From: UBA1926 sp036732005
GTDB lineage: Bacteria > Planctomycetota > Phycisphaerae > Phycisphaerales > UBA1924
DNA length: 64,000 nucleotides
Reading direction: 5' to 3'
Assembly (NCBI GenBank): GCA_036732005.1
Contig: DAINDF010000001.1
Span: forward strand, 310,001-374,000
Positions 26,927 through 34,527 of the stretch are shown here, piece by piece. The position numbers and the translations under genes are program-made. Numbering within the stretch: position 1 is the first letter of the stretch; each line of letters starts with the position of its first letter. Under the pieces are notes generated by a model. It worked only from the letters and a program-made list of their open reading frames with translations. It had not been told where the DNA came from and ran no database searches.

Positions 26927-28311
26927 GGCATCGCTCCCGAAGCGTGAGGGCCCGATTCAACGCGGGGGGGCGTGGGGATGACCTCGAAGGTCGCGGGCGC
27001 CACGCCGGCGGCGGCGCGGCGGGTGTTCATCTCGGCAAGGATCCGCGTCCACTCGGTCTGCACGCGGGCGAGGACCTCCTCGAGCGGGATGTCCTCGAGC
27101 AACGCCCGTTTCATGCCGCCCTCGAAGACGCGTCGCATCTCGGGCCAGCACTCCATCGCCGGGGTGAAGGGGACCGCCGAGGCCATCGTGGTCGCGACGA
27201 GCCGCCTCGCGTCGCCCTCGATCGAGCGCCCCTCCGCGGCCTCCTCAACGGTGGGCCCGTCGAAATAGGGGTCGAGCAGCGCGGCCGGCGTGCTCGGCAG
27301 GATCGTCGCCTCCCGGCAGAACAGGGCCTGGCTCCGGGGGCTGGTGATGTGCGCGGCCAGCGCGGCGGCGAGCGCGGGGCGGCGGCTCTGCGCGCTCACG
27401 CCGACGGGCATGACCGCGATGTGGGCCCGCCCCAGCGCCCCGGTGATCGCCGGGGTGACCGCGGTCTGGTCGTACACGGAGCGCGCGACATCGCGGACGC
27501 GGCCCAGAAAGTTCACGCCGGTGACGAGCGACGCGACGCGTTCGTCCTGGTAGACATCGATAAGGTGCTCGAACCCACGCGTGGCGCACTCGCGGGGGAG
27601 GGCCCCGGCCTTGTAGAGCCGGACCCAGGCGTCGAGATACGCCACGACATCCTGGCGGAGCAGGTCGGGGATGAGCTCGCCCGCGGGCCCGGCGCGGAAC
27701 GGGGGGCGGGCGTCGGCGATGAGCATCATGGGGAGCTGGGAGTCCTGGCCGAGAGGCTGGGTGAAGAGGAACAACCCCGTGTCGGCGTGGAAACGCTCGG
27801 CCCTGGCCATGAGGTCCTGCCAGGTCGGGCCCAGGTCGGCGGGGGTCAATCCCCCGCGGGCGAGCAGGGCCCGGTTGCTCATGGTCGCCTGGGTGGTGAG
27901 ATACCAGGGGACGGCGTCGAGACCCCTGCCGAGACGGCCGAGCCCGAGGGCCCCGGCGTGATACTCCTCGAGCGTCTCGCCGGGGAGCAGCGACCCGAGA
28001 TCGGCAAAGGCGCCCGCCCCGGCGAAGCGGGCGAACATCAGGTCGGAGAGGTTGATGACATCGGGGGCTCGGCCGGCGGCGGCGGCGGCGATGAATTTCC
28101 GCTCGATCGCCATGAAGGGGACATCGACCCAGATGACCTCGACGCCCGGGTGCGCGGCCTCGAACTCGTCCAGGCGGGCCTCGATGTACCCGGTGAATGT
28201 GGGGCGGAGAGAGATGGTCCAGAACTCGATACGCGTGGCGTCGTCACGCCCGCAGGAGCAAAGCGAAAGCACCACCAGCAGCAACCCCATCGGGCCGATG
28301 CGTCGTGGCAT
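26923..28311 (-). CDS. Extracellular sugar-binding lipoprotein of the ABC importer
   Basis: The 462-residue protein has a lipoprotein signal peptide (GLLLVVLSLCSCGRDD, lipobox LCSC). The mature N-terminus (RIEFWTISLRPTFTGYIEARLDEFEAAHPGVEVIWVD split over residues 28-66) and APDVINLSD are typical of family 1 solute-binding proteins. It should capture an oligosaccharide and hand it to the two permeases encoded next. The ligand is unknown; nearby amino-sugar and alpha-glycan genes make either class possible. AGGA precedes the start codon. Confidence 0.9.
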   Translation of the reverse strand: MPRRIGPMGLLLVVLSLCSCGRDDATRIEFWTISLRPTFTGYIEARLDEFEAAHPGVEVIWVDVPFMAIERKFIAAAAAGRAPDVINLSDLMFARFAGAGAFADLGSLLPGETLEEYHAGALGLGRLGRGLDAVPWYLTTQATMSNRALLARGGLTPADLGPTWQDLMARAERFHADTGLFLFTQPLGQDSQLPMMLIADARPPFRAGPAGELIPDLLRQDVVAYLDAWVRLYKAGALPRECATRGFEHLIDVYQDERVASLVTGVNFLGRVRDVARSVYDQTAVTPAITGALGRAHIAVMPVGVSAQSRRPALAAALAAHITSPRSQALFCREATILPSTPAALLDPYFDGPTVEEAAEGRSIEGDARRLVATTMASAVPFTPAMECWPEMRRVFEGGMKRALLEDIPLEEVLARVQTEWTRILAEMNTRRAAAGVAPATFEVIPTPPRVESGPHASGAMP

Positions 28312-28347
28312 GGGTCCTCCCCCGTCAGAGGCGCCGGCGAGGGGCGG

Positions 28348-29333
28348 TCACGGCGTGTCGTCGTCCGGCTCGGCGTCTCGGTCGAAAGGTGACCAGAGCA
28401 CGCGGAAGGTGCTCCGGCCCGTCTCGCGGTCGATCAGGTCGTCGACACGCTCGCGAGAGACATTGTTGCCGACATAGACGAAGTTGGCGCCGCCGCGGAC
28501 TTCGAGGGGCTGGTCGTTGCGGTTGGGGTGGCGGTACCAGGGGATGTACGAGGTCGGCCGGGTGGTGCCCGCACCGAATTCGGGAGCCCGGCTGGCGGCG
28601 CCGCCGAACGAACCGCCGCCGAAGGCGTTGCCGGGCCAGTCGTTGACGCCCGTGCCCCCGCCGAAGCGGCCGCCGATGGGGTTGGTGGTGGTCTGCTGCC
28701 CGGGCTTTTGCCCGATGGCGGAAGAGGTCATGTACATGTCGGTGTTGTCGATCTGATCGTGGTGCGCCACTGCCCCCACGCCTCGCCAACGAGCATGATC
28801 GAGGTCGACTCGCTGGTGTCGGCCCGGAAACGCCTGCCGTAGGTGTTCTCGCCGAGTGGGCTGGAGCCCGCGCTGGAGGCCCAGGCGTTCATGCTGTAGG
28901 AGCGACCGCCCTCGGGGTGCATGGGGCAGACCATGATCTCGCCGCCGAGGGTCTCGTACCCGTTGGCCGGGTCGTCGCCCGGGGCCCACTGGGGGATGTA
29001 CTCGCCCAGACGCTTGATGTCGTACCAATACGCGAAGACATTCTGCCCGGGGGTGTTGTTGGAGTCCTGGTCCGCGTAGGAGGCGTCGAAGGGCTCGGTG
29101 TATTGATCGGGCGGGAAGTAGTCCTTGTTGTCGTTGGCGTAGAGCATCAAAGCCTGCCCGATGCTCCGCAGGTTGGTCTGGCAGATCAGGTCTCGCGCGG
29201 CATCACGGGCCTTGCCGAGCGCAGGCAGGAGGATGCCGATGAGCAGGGCGATGATCGCGATCACGACCAGCAGCTCGATCAGCGTGAATGCCCTCGTGCC
29301 TGTGGGGGCTTGAAGGGGGCTCTTGCGGGTCAT
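28348..29333 (-). pseudogene. Prepilin-type (type II secretion-like) protein gene with an apparent frameshift
   Basis: The N-terminal part carries the class III signal RAFTLIELLVVIAIIALL (Gly/Ala-Phe cleavage region, conserved Glu5), then LLPALGKARDAARDL and GQALMLYANDNKDYFPPD, typical of the abundant planctomycete pseudopilins. Its frame stops at 28728, but homologous-looking sequence (HHDQIDNTDMYMTSSAIGQK, then PWYRHP and NFVYVGNNVSRERVDDL) continues in another frame to a stop at 28348. The switch lies at 28760-28778, next to a run of five G (minus strand). One missing base would join the frames into about 328 residues. This is either a real mutation or a sequencing error. It overlaps the regulator gene by four bases and precedes the ABC lipoprotein by 36. 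Confidence 0.75.
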
Positions 29334-30478
29334 CGGCGTTCCCTTTCGGCGTTGACCCCGGAGGCCGCGTGCGAGGCCCGGGGGATGAATTCGGCAGAGA
29401 GCGTGTGGCGCGGCGGCCCTTCGAGCTCGCCTCGGAGCACCGCGACCGTCTGCGCGATCGCGAGCGAGCCCATGGCGGCGAGGGGCTGGCGGAAGGTGCT
29501 CAGCGCGGGCGCCAGGTGCGTGGCGCTGGGCGGGTCGTCCACGCCCAGCACGGCGATGTCGTCCGGGATCCGCAGCCCGAGATCGCGGGCGGCGTCGTAG
29601 ACATCGAGCGCGAAGTAATAGCCCGAGGCGAACAGGGCCGTGGGAGGCTTCTTGGAGGTCAACAGGGCCCGCAACGCCGCCCGCCCGCCCTCATCGAGGC
29701 GCCAATCCTCGACATGGACGACCAACGCGTTGGGGGGCGCAATGCCCAGGGCCGACGCCTGCTCGCGGAAGCCACGCTCGCGGTCGACCGAGTTCGAGAG
29801 GGTGGGCCGTTCGCCGACAAGGCCGACGCGGCGGTGCCCGGCGTCGAAGAGTTCGCGGGCGGCACGCCGGCCGATCTCGGTGTTGTCGGTGTCGATCCAC
29901 CCGAACCCGTCGATCTCGAACGAGGCCCCGATCTGGATCAGCGGCGCCCCCCCGCCACGCGAGGCCGCCCTGACCCGACCGTTGCTGGCGCCGAACCGCG
30001 GGGGCTGGGCGAGCTGCTCGCGGCTCGGGTTGAGATAGAGCACCGCGTCGCACTCGTTGCGCCAGTCCTCGCCGTAGCGGAGGAAGACGATATCGATGCC
30101 CTGCTCGTGCGTCGCCCGGCGGATCCCGTCCATGATGGGGCTGTAGTAGGGATTGGCGAGCGACGCCTCCGCGTGAACGACGAGCCCGAACCGCAGGTCG
30201 GTGGTCTTGCGGTCGGGCGAGAGATAATCCTCGTGCACGAAAGTGCCCCGGCCCTGCCCCCGGCGGAGCACGCCGGCGGCGACGAGCTCCTGCAGGGCCC
30301 GGTGCACGGTCACGAGCGAGACCGACATCGATTCGCTCAGCGCCTTGGTGCTCGGGAGTTGCTCGCCCGGCGCGACGCGGCCCGCGTCGATGGCATCGCG
30401 GACGGCGTCCCGCACCGCGGCCCAGATCGGCTGGCCCGGCACGGGACGCACAGGCTTGTGGTCGACGAGGTCAGGCAT
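29330..30478 (-). CDS. GntR-type DNA-binding domain fused to LacI-type sugar sensor (regulator)
   Basis: This is a 382-residue transcription regulator. Residues ~12-80 form a GntR winged helix (AIDAGRVAPGEQLPSTKALS, HRALQELVAAGVLRRGQGRG). Residues ~95-370 form a periplasmic-binding-protein-like sensor with LacI/GalR marks (LANPYYSPIMDGIRRA, ELFDAGHRRVGLVG, DIAVLGVDDPPSATHLAP). The AraR-like arrangement is typical of sugar-responsive repressors. As first gene of the operon that encodes the prepilin-like protein and the ABC importer, it most likely represses its own operon and responds to the transported sugar. Confidence 0.88.
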   Translation of the reverse strand: MPDLVDHKPVRPVPGQPIWAAVRDAVRDAIDAGRVAPGEQLPSTKALSESMSVSLVTVHRALQELVAAGVLRRGQGRGTFVHEDYLSPDRKTTDLRFGLVVHAEASLANPYYSPIMDGIRRATHEQGIDIVFLRYGEDWRNECDAVLYLNPSREQLAQPPRFGASNGRVRAASRGGGAPLIQIGASFEIDGFGWIDTDNTEIGRRAARELFDAGHRRVGLVGERPTLSNSVDRERGFREQASALGIAPPNALVVHVEDWRLDEGGRAALRALLTSKKPPTALFASGYYFALDVYDAARDLGLRIPDDIAVLGVDDPPSATHLAPALSTFRQPLAAMGSLAIAQTVAVLRGELEGPPRHTLSAEFIPRASHAASGVNAERERR

Positions 30479-30489
30479 CGAAAACCGCC

Positions 30490-30509
30490 CGGGGGCCTTC
30501 CGGCCCCCG
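30490..30509 (-). terminator. Hairpin terminator after the second PAP-tailed gene
   Basis: The 8-bp stem CGGGGGCC / GGCCCCCG with a TTCC loop lies 18 bases past the stop of the minus-strand gene. On the minus strand it is followed by GGCGGTTTTCG, so the uridine run is displaced and termination may be partial. Confidence 0.5.
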
Positions 30510-30526
30510 ACGCGGGGGAGATCAGA

Positions 30527-31588
30527 TCAGCGGCGGCGGCGGGCCGCGGCGAGACCGCCCAGGCCGAGCAGCGCCAACGCGCCGGGCGCGGGCACCTCGA
30601 AGATGTACACCTGGCGGTTGATGAAATCGAGGATCGCGAGCGTCTGGGTCGCGGCATCCCACGAGAAGTCGTAGTACCCGTTGCCCAGGTCGAACGCCGG
30701 GCCGCCGAAGGTGTTCAGCGTGAGCTCGGTCCCGTCGAGCCCGATGACCTTGAGCACATTCGCGGCCGACTGCCCGATCGCGGTCGTGGCGCGGTCGTTG
30801 TAGATCACGAAATCGCCGAACTCGCTGCTGTTGACATAGGCGACATTCTGCCCGTTGACGAACGCGCCGTTCTCGTTGTTCTCAACGAGCAGAGACGCGA
30901 CGCCCGAGTTGCCCCCGGTTCGGCTGAGGAGAACAACATCGTTGGAGCGGCGGGCGACCATGTCCCCGTTTTCGGCGAAGTCCATGTCGCGCCAGAACGA
31001 GCCCTGGAAGTCGGGCGTGATGATCATGCCGTTGGCGGTCGTGTAGATGTCGGCGCCGGTGACAGAGTCCTGCAGCGCGCGGCGACCCGAGCCGAAGGTG
31101 GTCCAGGCGACGCCCGAGTCCGCCCCGCCGAAGCCGGGGTCGAACCCGACGCCCGACCCGCCGCGGGCGTTCTTGGCCCACTGCATGTTGCCGTTGAGGT
31201 CCCAGGCGCTGATGCCCATGGGGTCGGCGGCGCCGTCGTCATAGGCGGCGGCGAGCAGGCCACCCTTGATGTCCAGGCCCGAATACCCGCGGCTGGCGGG
31301 GGTCGCCAGCACGCCGAAGGTCGCGCCGACCGTGTTCGTGCCGAGGACATCGTCGATCCGGATGATGCCGGCCGTGCCGGTCGTGCTCGGGCCGTTCTGG
31401 TAACCCGCGACGAACAGGCTCGTGCCGTTCCAGGCGATCGCGCCGGCGGTCTGCCCGGCGGCGGCGTCGCCGCCGAACATCGCCGCGGTCATCTCGACCC
31501 GGCCGAGCTGACGCATGCTGATCGTCCCGGCGCTGGCGGCCGCGGTCATGCCGGCGACCAGAAGAAGGTTCAATGCGGTCTTGTTCAT
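30527..31588 (-). CDS. Secreted protein with PAP/PEP-CTERM-like tail; paralogue of the dockerin-tailed protein at 41.9 kb
   Basis: The 353-residue protein has a signal peptide (ALNLLLVAGMTAAASAG) and a beta-rich body. The C-terminal sorting signal is VPAPGALALLGLGGLAAARR plus RR. Segments AIAWNGTSLFVAGYQNG, DFAENGDMVARRSNDVVLLS and NGQNVAYVNSSEFGDFVIYN parallel the protein encoded at 41936-43279, which ends in a dockerin-like module instead. The start at 31588 (MNKTALNLLL) gives a proper signal peptide; the 14 residues upstream are charged. Function is unknown; location is probably the outer surface. Confidence 0.75.
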   Translation of the reverse strand: MNKTALNLLLVAGMTAAASAGTISMRQLGRVEMTAAMFGGDAAAGQTAGAIAWNGTSLFVAGYQNGPSTTGTAGIIRIDDVLGTNTVGATFGVLATPASRGYSGLDIKGGLLAAAYDDGAADPMGISAWDLNGNMQWAKNARGGSGVGFDPGFGGADSGVAWTTFGSGRRALQDSVTGADIYTTANGMIITPDFQGSFWRDMDFAENGDMVARRSNDVVLLSRTGGNSGVASLLVENNENGAFVNGQNVAYVNSSEFGDFVIYNDRATTAIGQSAANVLKVIGLDGTELTLNTFGGPAFDLGNGYYDFSWDAATQTLAILDFINRQVYIFEVPAPGALALLGLGGLAAARRRR

Positions 31589-31690
31589 GTCTCGATCCCT
31601 CCGTTCTGCAGTTCTCTCACTCGTGAACACGAATCGCGGCGGACCGACCCGCCGCCGAACCCGGGGCCATTGACCCGGGTACCGAAGAAG

Positions 31691-31719
31691 ATTCTATAAC
31701 AATCCACCCGGCTGTGAAA
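31691..31719 (-). promoter_or_regulatory. Promoter candidate for the PAP-tailed gene
   Basis: On the minus strand, TTTCAC (31719-31714) and TAGAAT (31696-31691) are separated by 17 bases. The -10 context GTTATAGAAT recurs upstream of the paralogous gene at 41.9 kb, which makes it more credible. It leaves a 5' leader of about 95 bases. Confidence 0.45.
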
Positions 31720-31765
31720 CCCCAGATTCGCCCATTTCCACCCCAAAATTCGGCACAGCAACCGA

Positions 31766-32656
31766 TCATCTCCCTGACTTGACCTCGATCCAGGCTCCCC
31801 CCTCGGCGATGGATCGGTTGCCGGCGATCATGACGGCCATGTTCTCGACAATCGCGTCGAGCGAGGCGGGGGCGGGGCCACCCTCGAAGAAGGTGACCAT
31901 GCCGCGCACGAGATTCCCGTAGACGGGCCCAAAATCCACCCTGAACTGGTGAAGGGCCTTGGTGCCGTGAACGGTGCCGCCGAAGTCGTACGCCCCTTTT
32001 CGCTCCAGGCGCAGGCGGGCGTAGCGGCCGTCGTGGTACTCCATGTCGAGGAGGTGCCGGTCGGGCAACTCGATGGCGCTCACACGCTTGACGCCCGGGC
32101 CCCAGATGGCGTCGACCATCTCGATGGTGTGGACGCCGTAATGGAGCAGACCGGGCGCTCCCGGGCTGAGTTCGCCCGGGCCGAAGGCGTCGATCGCGAC
32201 GATATCGCCGAGATCGGCGGCCTTGATGGCGGCGTGCTCGGTCGCGAAGCGGAGACTCGAGGCCGAGTAGCAGCGGGCGTTGTAACGCTCGGCGAGTTCT
32301 CGGATCTCGACCGCGTCCTCGAGCGTGCAGGCGAGGGGCTTATCGACATAGGTCGGCATGCCGCGCTCGAGCGAGGGACGGGCGAGTTCGAGGTGGCGGA
32401 ATCCGCTGACGGCGAGCACCATCACGCCGTCGACGGACTCGAGGAGTTCCTCGAGCGAGGCGGCGGGCTCGACGCCGAGGTCGACGGCCTGGGCCCGCCA
32501 CTTCTCGACATCCGCCGCGACGGGCCAGTCGTGCCGGCCGTCGGTCCAGAACTTCGTGACGCGGCACGCGGTCTCGCCCGCGTCGTGGAGCGCTTTGATC
32601 CGTCGTGAGAACTCCGGAAGGTGGCTGCTGTCGATCCCGATGGCGCCGATACGCAT
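31766..32656 (-). CDS. Gfo/Idh/MocA-family oxidoreductase, atypical N-terminus
   Basis: The 296-residue protein has the family's middle signature YVDKPLACTLEDAVEIRELAE (EKP replaced by DKP) and a C-terminal alpha/beta half with HYGVHTIEMVDAIWGPG. The N-terminus MRIGAIGIDSSHLPEFSRR lacks the usual GxGxxG loop (GIDSSH in its place), a subfamily feature seen in some planctomycete members. Such proteins usually oxidise or epimerise sugars with tightly bound NAD(P). It is the last gene of the minus-strand run that includes nagB, with a 33-base gap to the preceding Gfo/Idh gene. Confidence 0.85.
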   Translation of the reverse strand: MRIGAIGIDSSHLPEFSRRIKALHDAGETACRVTKFWTDGRHDWPVAADVEKWRAQAVDLGVEPAASLEELLESVDGVMVLAVSGFRHLELARPSLERGMPTYVDKPLACTLEDAVEIRELAERYNARCYSASSLRFATEHAAIKAADLGDIVAIDAFGPGELSPGAPGLLHYGVHTIEMVDAIWGPGVKRVSAIELPDRHLLDMEYHDGRYARLRLERKGAYDFGGTVHGTKALHQFRVDFGPVYGNLVRGMVTFFEGGPAPASLDAIVENMAVMIAGNRSIAEGGAWIEVKSGR

Positions 32657-32689
32657 GGCATGGCCTCTTCTCCCCGCGGCGCGGGGTTG

Positions 32690-33703
32690 TCAGGTGACTC
32701 GTTCACGCCGGCCGCTGGTCAGCGAGCGGGACTCGGCGTCGAGCACGGCGAGCGTCGCCGCGGCGTCCGCGAGCGTCACGGGGAGCGGCCCGCCGGCGGC
32801 GATCGCACCCAGGAACGCGCGGATCTCGGCATCGTACCCGGACTCCTCGGAGACCCGTACCGGCTCCGCCTCGCTGTGATCGATGGTGGTCAGAACCAGA
32901 GCGGGATCGCGGGTGAGGTCAAAGTCGGCCGAGCCCCGCTCGAACTCGGCGACATAGCGCATCCGGAATGAGACGCCTCCCCGGAGCCAACCCCCGGACG
33001 CGGCGACATGGGTCGGGCCCTCCCTGAAGTGGTAGATGGTGGTCAGCCGACCCCGGTCGCCGACGCTGGTGACGGCGTCCGGCGGGCCCAGGAGGGAGCA
33101 GACGAAGTCGGTGTCGTGGATATGAAGATCGTGGAGCGCGCCGCCGGACCGGCCCGGATCGTCGTAGAACCCCTTGCTCCACCCGGGGGCGGTGCCGAGG
33201 CGTTCGAACCAGAGCGACCGCACAGCGCCCAGCGCGCGGTCGCGGACGCGATGGGCGAGCCAGGCCCAGGCGGGCCAGAAACGGATGCACATCGCGGGCA
33301 TGCAGAGGCGTCCGGCCCGCTCCGCCTCGGCGGCGAGGGACTCGATCTCAGCCCGGTGCAGCGAGACGGGCTTCTCGACGAGCACATGCTTGCCGGCGCG
33401 GAGCGCCGCGGCGGCGATGGCCGTGTGCGTGTCGGTGGGCGTGCAGACGCTCACGGCCTCGATGTCGGGCCGGGCGAGCAGGGCGTCGAGCGAATCGGTC
33501 GCGAAGACCTCCGCGGGATCGAAAAGCACCCCGGCGTCCGCGCCCGTGTCGATGTTCCCCGCGGGGCCCGCGCGGCCGGAGAGGCGGGAGGGGTCGAGAT
33601 CGAAGACGCCCGCGAGCCGGCATTGGTCGTGGGCGAGCCCATAGGCGCGGATGTGCGTCTGCCCCATGAACCCAAGCCCGATCACGCCGATGCCGAGGGT
33701 CAT
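32690..33703 (-). CDS. Gfo/Idh/MocA-family oxidoreductase
   Basis: The 337-residue protein starts at MTLGIGVIGLGFMGQTHIRAY, where GxGxxG binds NAD(P). The conserved KHVLVEKPVSLHRAEIESL contains the EKP motif, and HDLHIHDTDFVCSLLG supplies the catalytic-region His and Asp. It probably oxidises a hydroxyl of a sugar, inositol or amino sugar. The start is set by an ATGA overlap with the TIM-barrel gene upstream; a 58-residue upstream extension is Arg/Pro-rich. It forms a coupled pair with that isomerase/epimerase-like gene, a common combination in catabolic operons. Confidence 0.92.
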   Translation of the reverse strand: MTLGIGVIGLGFMGQTHIRAYGLAHDQCRLAGVFDLDPSRLSGRAGPAGNIDTGADAGVLFDPAEVFATDSLDALLARPDIEAVSVCTPTDTHTAIAAAALRAGKHVLVEKPVSLHRAEIESLAAEAERAGRLCMPAMCIRFWPAWAWLAHRVRDRALGAVRSLWFERLGTAPGWSKGFYDDPGRSGGALHDLHIHDTDFVCSLLGPPDAVTSVGDRGRLTTIYHFREGPTHVAASGGWLRGGVSFRMRYVAEFERGSADFDLTRDPALVLTTIDHSEAEPVRVSEESGYDAEIRAFLGAIAAGGPLPVTLADAAATLAVLDAESRSLTSGRRERVT

Positions 33704-34527
33704 TCGATGCCCCTGAAACGGGAGACGAGGTCCCGGGCGAGGCGGATGTCCGCGACGCGGTCGTCGCCGGCCTCGCGCTCGATCATCAGATCGATCGTGG
33801 GGAGCATGGTACCGATGACACCGAAGAAGGCGTGCCAGTCGACCTCGCCCGCGCCGGCCGGGACTTCCTCGCCCCATGCGCCGGGCGCGGGGCTCGGGGT
33901 GGCGTCCTTGATGTGGATCTGGGAGACATGCGGGGCGAGTCGGCGGAGAGCGTCGATCGGGTCTCCGCTGCCGTAGAGGAGCATGTTGGCCGGGTCGAAG
34001 TTGACGCCGACCCCACGGCCCTTGAGGTCTTCGAGAACGCCGAGCAGCGTGGTGGCGGATTCCTGCCCGGTCTCGAGCCCGATGCGGGTGCCGGTGTCGT
34101 AGAAAATCGCGGCGAGCTCGCGGAGGCGGTCGAGCATGCGCCGCCGCTCGGGGTGGCGTTCGTCGGCGGGGAGGAATCCGGCGTGGAAGGTCACGAGGCC
34201 GATGCCCCGGCGACCGGTGATCTCGGCGAGGTCGCGGGCCGCTTCGAGATTCGCGTCCCAGGTCTCGTCCGGGCGGATGCCCCCGGTCCGCTCGATCGAC
34301 TCGATGGTGGAGTAGTCCTCGCCCAGGGTGGCCATCATCGCGCTGCGGACCGCGATGCCGGCGTTGTCGAGCCGTTCAAAGGTCTCTTCTTCGTTCCACT
34401 GCCCCGTTCGGATCGGGTCGAGGGCGAGCTGGACCGCGCGGCACCCGGTGGCGCAGATCTTCGCGACCAGGTCCTCGGGCGAGCCGGGCCGGAGCGACCA
34501 CGAACAGACCCCCAGGACGGCGCTCAC
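33700..34527 (-). CDS. Sugar phosphate isomerase/epimerase (xylose isomerase-like TIM barrel)
   Basis: The 275-residue protein has the TIM-barrel pattern of the AP endonuclease 2 / xylose isomerase-like family: CSWSLRPGSPEDLVAKI at the start, LVTFHAGFLPADE, RIGLETGQES with a metal-ligand Glu, VNFDPANML with Asp, and SQIHIKDATP with His/Asp. Members isomerise or epimerise keto-sugars using a divalent metal. ATGA overlaps on both sides link it to the NagB fusion upstream and the Gfo/Idh gene downstream. Confidence 0.9.
   Translation of the reverse strand: MSAVLGVCSWSLRPGSPEDLVAKICATGCRAVQLALDPIRTGQWNEEETFERLDNAGIAVRSAMMATLGEDYSTIESIERTGGIRPDETWDANLEAARDLAEITGRRGIGLVTFHAGFLPADERHPERRRMLDRLRELAAIFYDTGTRIGLETGQESATTLLGVLEDLKGRGVGVNFDPANMLLYGSGDPIDALRRLAPHVSQIHIKDATPSPAPGAWGEEVPAGAGEVDWHAFFGVIGTMLPTIDLMIEREAGDDRVADIRLARDLVSRFRGIE

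Noticed and set aside
28728..28790. Programmed frameshifting in the prepilin-like gene
   Set aside because: The site has a G5 run but no A/U-rich slippery heptamer and no obvious stimulatory structure; a mutation or sequencing error is simpler.
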